Source: Mya arenaria
Lineage: Eukaryota; Mollusca; Bivalvia; Myida; Myidae
DNA length: 64,000 bases
Direction of reading: 5' to 3'
Assembly: GCF_026914265.1 (NCBI RefSeq)
Contig: NC_069125.1
Location: forward strand, 4,599,056-4,663,055
Shown here: positions 60,348 through 64,000 of the stretch, piece by piece
Layout of the letters: each line of letters opens with the position of its first letter
Position numbering within the stretch: the first letter of the stretch is position 1
Made by a program: the position numbers and the translations under genes
The notes under the pieces: model-generated
Seen by the model: the letters and a program-made list of their open reading frames with translations, nothing else
What the model was told of the DNA's origin: nothing
Database searches by the model: none

Positions 60348-60385
60348 TGTGTTTGTGTGTGCGTGTGCGTGTGTGTGTCGCAGTG
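60072..60385. repeat. GT/GC alternating purine-pyrimidine tract
   Basis: About 310 bp of TG, GCGC, TGCG and GTGTGCG repeats. A ~90-bp block with GCGTATGTGTGCGTACG and GTGTCACGGTGAGTGCATGC is duplicated at about 60170 and 60247. Perfect alternation such as GTGCGCGCGCGCG (60119-60131) and (TGCG)n (60315-60348) makes it a strong Z-DNA candidate. Its open frames on both strands are low-complexity artefacts. Confidence 0.92.
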
Positions 60386-60530
60386 CATGTTTTCGCCTGT
60401 TTCTTCTAAAAGTATTGTTATTAATGATTTGTTAATTCTGCTTTATTTATTTGTTCCAGAAAACCGCATTGTAATAAAAACGTGTGTTTTTATTGTATAT
60501 AATGTGATAATTTTCTCTTAATGTGGTATC

Positions 60531-60765
60531 ATCTTTAAAGACATTTTTTGGACCAAAAGACTAATTTTTCCGGTAAAGTCAAGAACAAATATCGACGCCT
60601 TTTCTATCAGGCTATAAAGACCAGTACACTAGAAGATCATCGGGAATGTTCCAGCTGTGACTTTCTTAGTTTAAGCACTCCCAATGATTTGCCACACAAT
60701 ATTTCGCCAGTAAAGAAATGTGCATTTTACAAACCATGACTGACGGCGTGGGCCTTTAAATAGTA
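60531..60765. mobile_element. Partial copy of the TTAA GGGACTCG MITE family
   Basis: ACTCCCAATGATTTGCCACA and AGTAAAGAAATGTGCATTTT ACAAACCATGA match ACTCTCCTAATGATTTGCCA and AAAGAGTGCATTTTACAAAA in 9948-10373. The right end GGGCCTTTAAAT retains the CTTTAA border. The left half is diverged. Confidence 0.6.
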
Positions 60766-61258
60766 ATTTATTCTTATTATTGTTAAAAAAACGCTGTTCC
60801 AAAATGCCAAATGTGTTTCAGAAGTTTTGATTTGATAAAGAATCTGAGTTTTGAATTGTTTTAGCTGAAAAGGGAATACTCACAAATAAAAAATAACATA
60901 TTAAAAAATACAAATTTTATACGGCACACAAAACATATATTTTAAATAACGAAAGACCGCGATTTTGATTGAAATATTTAGAATATTGGTTGATTTAGAA
61001 AACAAAACACGCAGGAAAGATTCACATTTGATTATTAAACACACTTGGGTTTTAAATGAGAAGTCCGGCAAAACTCTAAAAGGTCAAGTTGATTAAGTTT
61101 GGTATAAGCTCAAGCTTATTTATTAAAAATGTAATTCAAGTCAATGTAACCGGTTCAATGATACGCTAGAATGCGTCACTCAACGGTCACACCATATATT
61201 GCGTCGAGTTAAAACAGTTCTGAAATGAAACTGTAAAAAGAGTAAATTCTGGTCAGTC

Positions 61259-61447
61259 ATGTTTGAGTACCTTGTAGATTACATGTATACACCGTTTATT
61301 ATTTTCGTTCAAGATTCGGTATATAAAGCTTTGAAGTGGGTCAGATCGAACCAATCAAAATCCGTGTCAACTGTAAATTTCCCCAAACGTAAAAAAGTGG
61401 CGGATGATAACTTGAAATCAAAATGTCGAGTTATAGGATTGGTATGA
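61259..61447 (+). other. Overlapping upstream ORF before PPM1D
   Basis: A 62-codon open frame starts 164 bp upstream of the phosphatase ATG and ends 24 bp inside it in another frame. Its ATG has G at -3. It has no recognisable domain. If the transcript starts upstream of 61259 without splicing, it would be translated in competition with PPM1D. Otherwise it is chance. Confidence 0.3.
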
Positions 61448-63846
61448 ATTTAAGGGTCACAGAAGACAGTAATCAAGGTGGCCGTCGTTATATGGAAGAT
61501 AGACATGCGATTAGATTTGTGAAAAACGAGGAAGGGGGATTTGAATTTGCTTACTTTGGGATATTCGATGGTCATGGCGGAGGCGAAGCTTCAAAATATG
61601 CCCGTGATTATTTGCTCGATGAGATCACAAAGTACGACTGTTTCTGGAGTGACAATGATGATGATATATTATACGCTATTAAATCTGCATTTCTGGATAC
61701 GCATTATGGAATGTGGAAGGAAGTTGGTAGGTTGTTGTTTCGTTGCTATTTGTTCTTTCTTGGTCCGAAATCGGAGTGAACCTAAGCTCAGAGTCAGAGA
61801 CAAAATATTTCCTTTCTATGCATGTTGTGTATTTGTTTGTGATACACTTTTCTGTCCGTTTTCCAATTGTTGCAGCAACGTTTGAATTATGCAACTAGTA
61901 GTTTTAAAATTTAAATTAATCCTCCCGCGCGATTTTGTATTCGTTTTGGAAATCTAGATTGTCCCAAAGTGAGGCTTTGACCTACTTTTGCTGATTCACT
62001 TATTATTTTGTGTATTGCATAATCTATATTATTGGGATTCAGTTGACTTTAGTATCTATTTTTAGTTCATATGATAATCAGATGTCAAACAGATGATTGC
62101 ATGATTCTATTTAGTTTGGGTTAATTTGTCCCAAATTATAAAGTAATCAACCAGCTTGAGGTTCAAGAGATGTGCTTTTAAAACAAATACTGTATTTGTC
62201 AAATTTGAATTGACCTTACAAGTAATTTGAACCATCTGATTTGACCTGCAGCCTGAGAGCCCTCAATTGGCTATTATTATTTTTTGACAACTTGAAACAT
62301 TTCTCTTACTGTTTTGCAGATAAGTGGCCAAAGACTGGTAGCGGATTACCCAGTACAGCAGGCACGACAGCCAGTATTGCTATTATCAAGAACTCCAAAT
62401 TGTACATAGGCCACGTTGGGGATTCAGCTATCATTATTGGAAGGAATCAACCCAAGAAAGAAAAGCATGTGGGAGTGAGAAGTGCACAAATGTTGACCAA
62501 GGTGTCTATCAGTTTGTTAATTTGGTTAACCAGTTATCAAATTAGAGAGATGGTTGAACAAGTCTGAATCCTAATACCTGTGCTAGCTCAAATTCCAAAA
62601 TAATTAAACAAGCCCTGCAACAATAATCCATAATTTGAGCAAGCCCAGAATGCATCTTACTTGTGTAGGACTCGTGTTCGTTTCAACTAATAGCTAACAC
62701 ATTAGTCTTTATATCAAGTTAACAATACGCCAATGCCAAGAGATATGATATTTCCAAACATTATATAACAGGTGATCAGTCATCATCATTACTTTCTGTC
62801 CAGTGCTTTCTGATTGCAATACCTGAATTTTAAAAATCAGTGGTATAATGAAATGTGTCTTAACATATTTAAGAATGCAATTAAGAATTTCATACTTAAA
62901 ATGATTGCCACCTTGCAGTCTGTCAGTCTTAATATTATAATGTTTGAGAATTTTTAGGATCACAAGCCGGATGATCCAACAGAGCTGGCGAGGATAGAGT
63001 CGAGTGGGGGACAGGTTGTGGCAAAGTCAGGGGTTCAGAGGGTTGTGTGGAATCGTCCCCGCACCAGCCACCGCGGACCTATACGCAGAAGCACACAGAT
63101 AGACAGAATACCTTTCCTAGCAGTGGCGAGATCATTGGGTAAACACTAACTAAAATAACTGAAATAATTTATTATGCTTCTGATGGTTTATAGAGATTTA
63201 TCAGTGAAATGAAATGGATATTTCACTGTTTCAAACAGTGAATAATCTTGATATTTTCACTGTTTTCAAATTTGAGCCCGCTCTCTGTTCGAAATCAAAT
63301 ATCAGCCAACACTGTTTTAACTTAATCATATTTGAAATGACATGCGCATACAACTTGTTGCGTTTTCTAAAAAAAGTAGTTATTTAATGACAATTGGCAT
63401 ATATTCAGTTGGCATATATTGAAAAGTAAGCTTGTTTGTTATAGTGTAAGATTGCTGTTTAAAGGTCTAATTGATAGTGATTTAAATTAACTAGGATTCT
63501 TTTTTCATAATGTAGAATTAGCAAAAGCTGATATTTAGTACCAAAAGCCTAGAATTGTACCAGTTGTTCATTCAAAAAATGTACGATACATGATGTTTAT
63601 GCTGACATAAGGAAATTAGTTTCTGTCATTAAATTTGCAGGAGATTTGTGGAGTTACAACTATTTTAAGGAAGAGTTTGTCGTGTCGCCGGAGCCTGACG
63701 TCTGTGTGCATAAGCTGGATCCAAGCGTAGATAAGTGCCTCGTAATTGGATCAGACGGACTGTGGAACATGTTGTCCGCTGATGAGTCTGTCCACCAAGT
63801 GTTTGACTTGGAGAATCAGTTTGAACACAAGGTTATAAATGATCCA
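61423..63846 (+). CDS. PPM1D: PPM1D/Wip1-type PP2C phosphatase, 5' four exons
   Basis: Coding exons: 61423-61726, 62320-62501, 62958-63138, 63641-63846, then a donor GTAAGT; the gene continues past the window. Phases agree and give 291 residues. PPM1D is a nuclear metal-dependent Ser/Thr phosphatase that switches off p53, ATM and p38 signalling. Motifs: [23 protein letters not shown] (metal-binding Asp and Gly), [36 protein letters not shown], the basic loop [15 protein letters not shown] that is diagnostic of Wip1, [26 protein letters not shown] and GSDGLWNML (metal Asp). The start at 61423 (AAAATGT context) gives [20 protein letters not shown], close to the human N-terminus. The proline-rich insert found after the first strand in human PPM1D is missing. 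Confidence 0.95.
62560..62690 (+). repeat. 'Aagccc' dispersed repeat in PPM1D intron 2
   Basis: AAACAAGCCCTGCAACAATA, AATTTGAGCAAGCCCAGAAT and TGTGTAGGACTCGTGTTCGT match the family seen at 30345, 44060 and 46765. Confidence 0.6.
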
Positions 63847-64000
63847 GTAAGTAGGAGGTTGCTTGTGTGTTAGTTTGATTATAGTGTTTTAAAATGGTGT
63901 TCCAGGAGATATAATTTATGTTGGTATATTGTCATAAAATCATTGTCTTAATTTTAAGAATAAATACATTCACAATTCCAGTGTACGCGAAAACATGTTG

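Noticed and set aside
60014-60521. Cys/Val- and His/Thr-rich open frames on both strands
   Set aside because: Low-complexity translations of the GT/GC tract.

Overview
The window is nuclear DNA of an invertebrate animal, most likely a bivalve mollusc or another lophotrochozoan. This rests on AT-rich DNA with GT-AG introns, proteins that align well but not closely with their human counterparts, and short interspersed repeats of kinds I associate with bivalve genomes. The species call is inference. Exon joins below were made by eye from splice sites, reading phase and family alignment.

Four protein genes are supported. (1) A small secreted protein with two Kazal domains, plus strand, 2834-9041, four exons. 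(2) Beta-glucuronidase (GUSB), minus strand, complete in 12 exons from 21952 down to 9773, with both catalytic glutamates present. It converges on the Kazal gene. (3) A cytospin (SPECC1L/SPECC1 family), minus strand, complete in 6 coding exons from 36069 down to 28261, with N-terminal basic/Ser-rich region, long coiled coil and C-terminal calponin-homology domain. (4) The first four coding exons of a PPM1D/Wip1-type PP2C phosphatase, plus strand, 61423-63846, running off the right edge. They are independent housekeeping or secreted genes and I see no shared pathway.

The rest is dominated by repeats. 1-2240 is a 27-bp minisatellite. 3400-7215 is a large 35/39-bp minisatellite with higher-order structure that fills intron 1 of the Kazal gene and runs into its splice acceptor. 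GUSB introns carry a 34-bp array, a ~33-bp array, a ~125-bp tandem repeat that copies the exon 3 splice donor, and a miRNA-like hairpin. Cytospin intron 1 carries a very homogeneous 47-bp array. Several unrelated short element families all end in TTAAAG...CTTTAA, which suggests one mobilising machinery.

36.1-61.2 kb has no gene I can support. It holds short tandem repeats, dispersed repeat copies, a nested foldback/terminal-inverted-repeat composite (53.9-56.0 kb), a decayed LINE tail (56.6-57.1 kb), a foldback at 58.9-59.4 kb, a GT/GC-alternating Z-DNA-prone tract (60.07-60.39 kb), and an unexplained 14-nt motif repeated six times at 49.6-52.5 kb.
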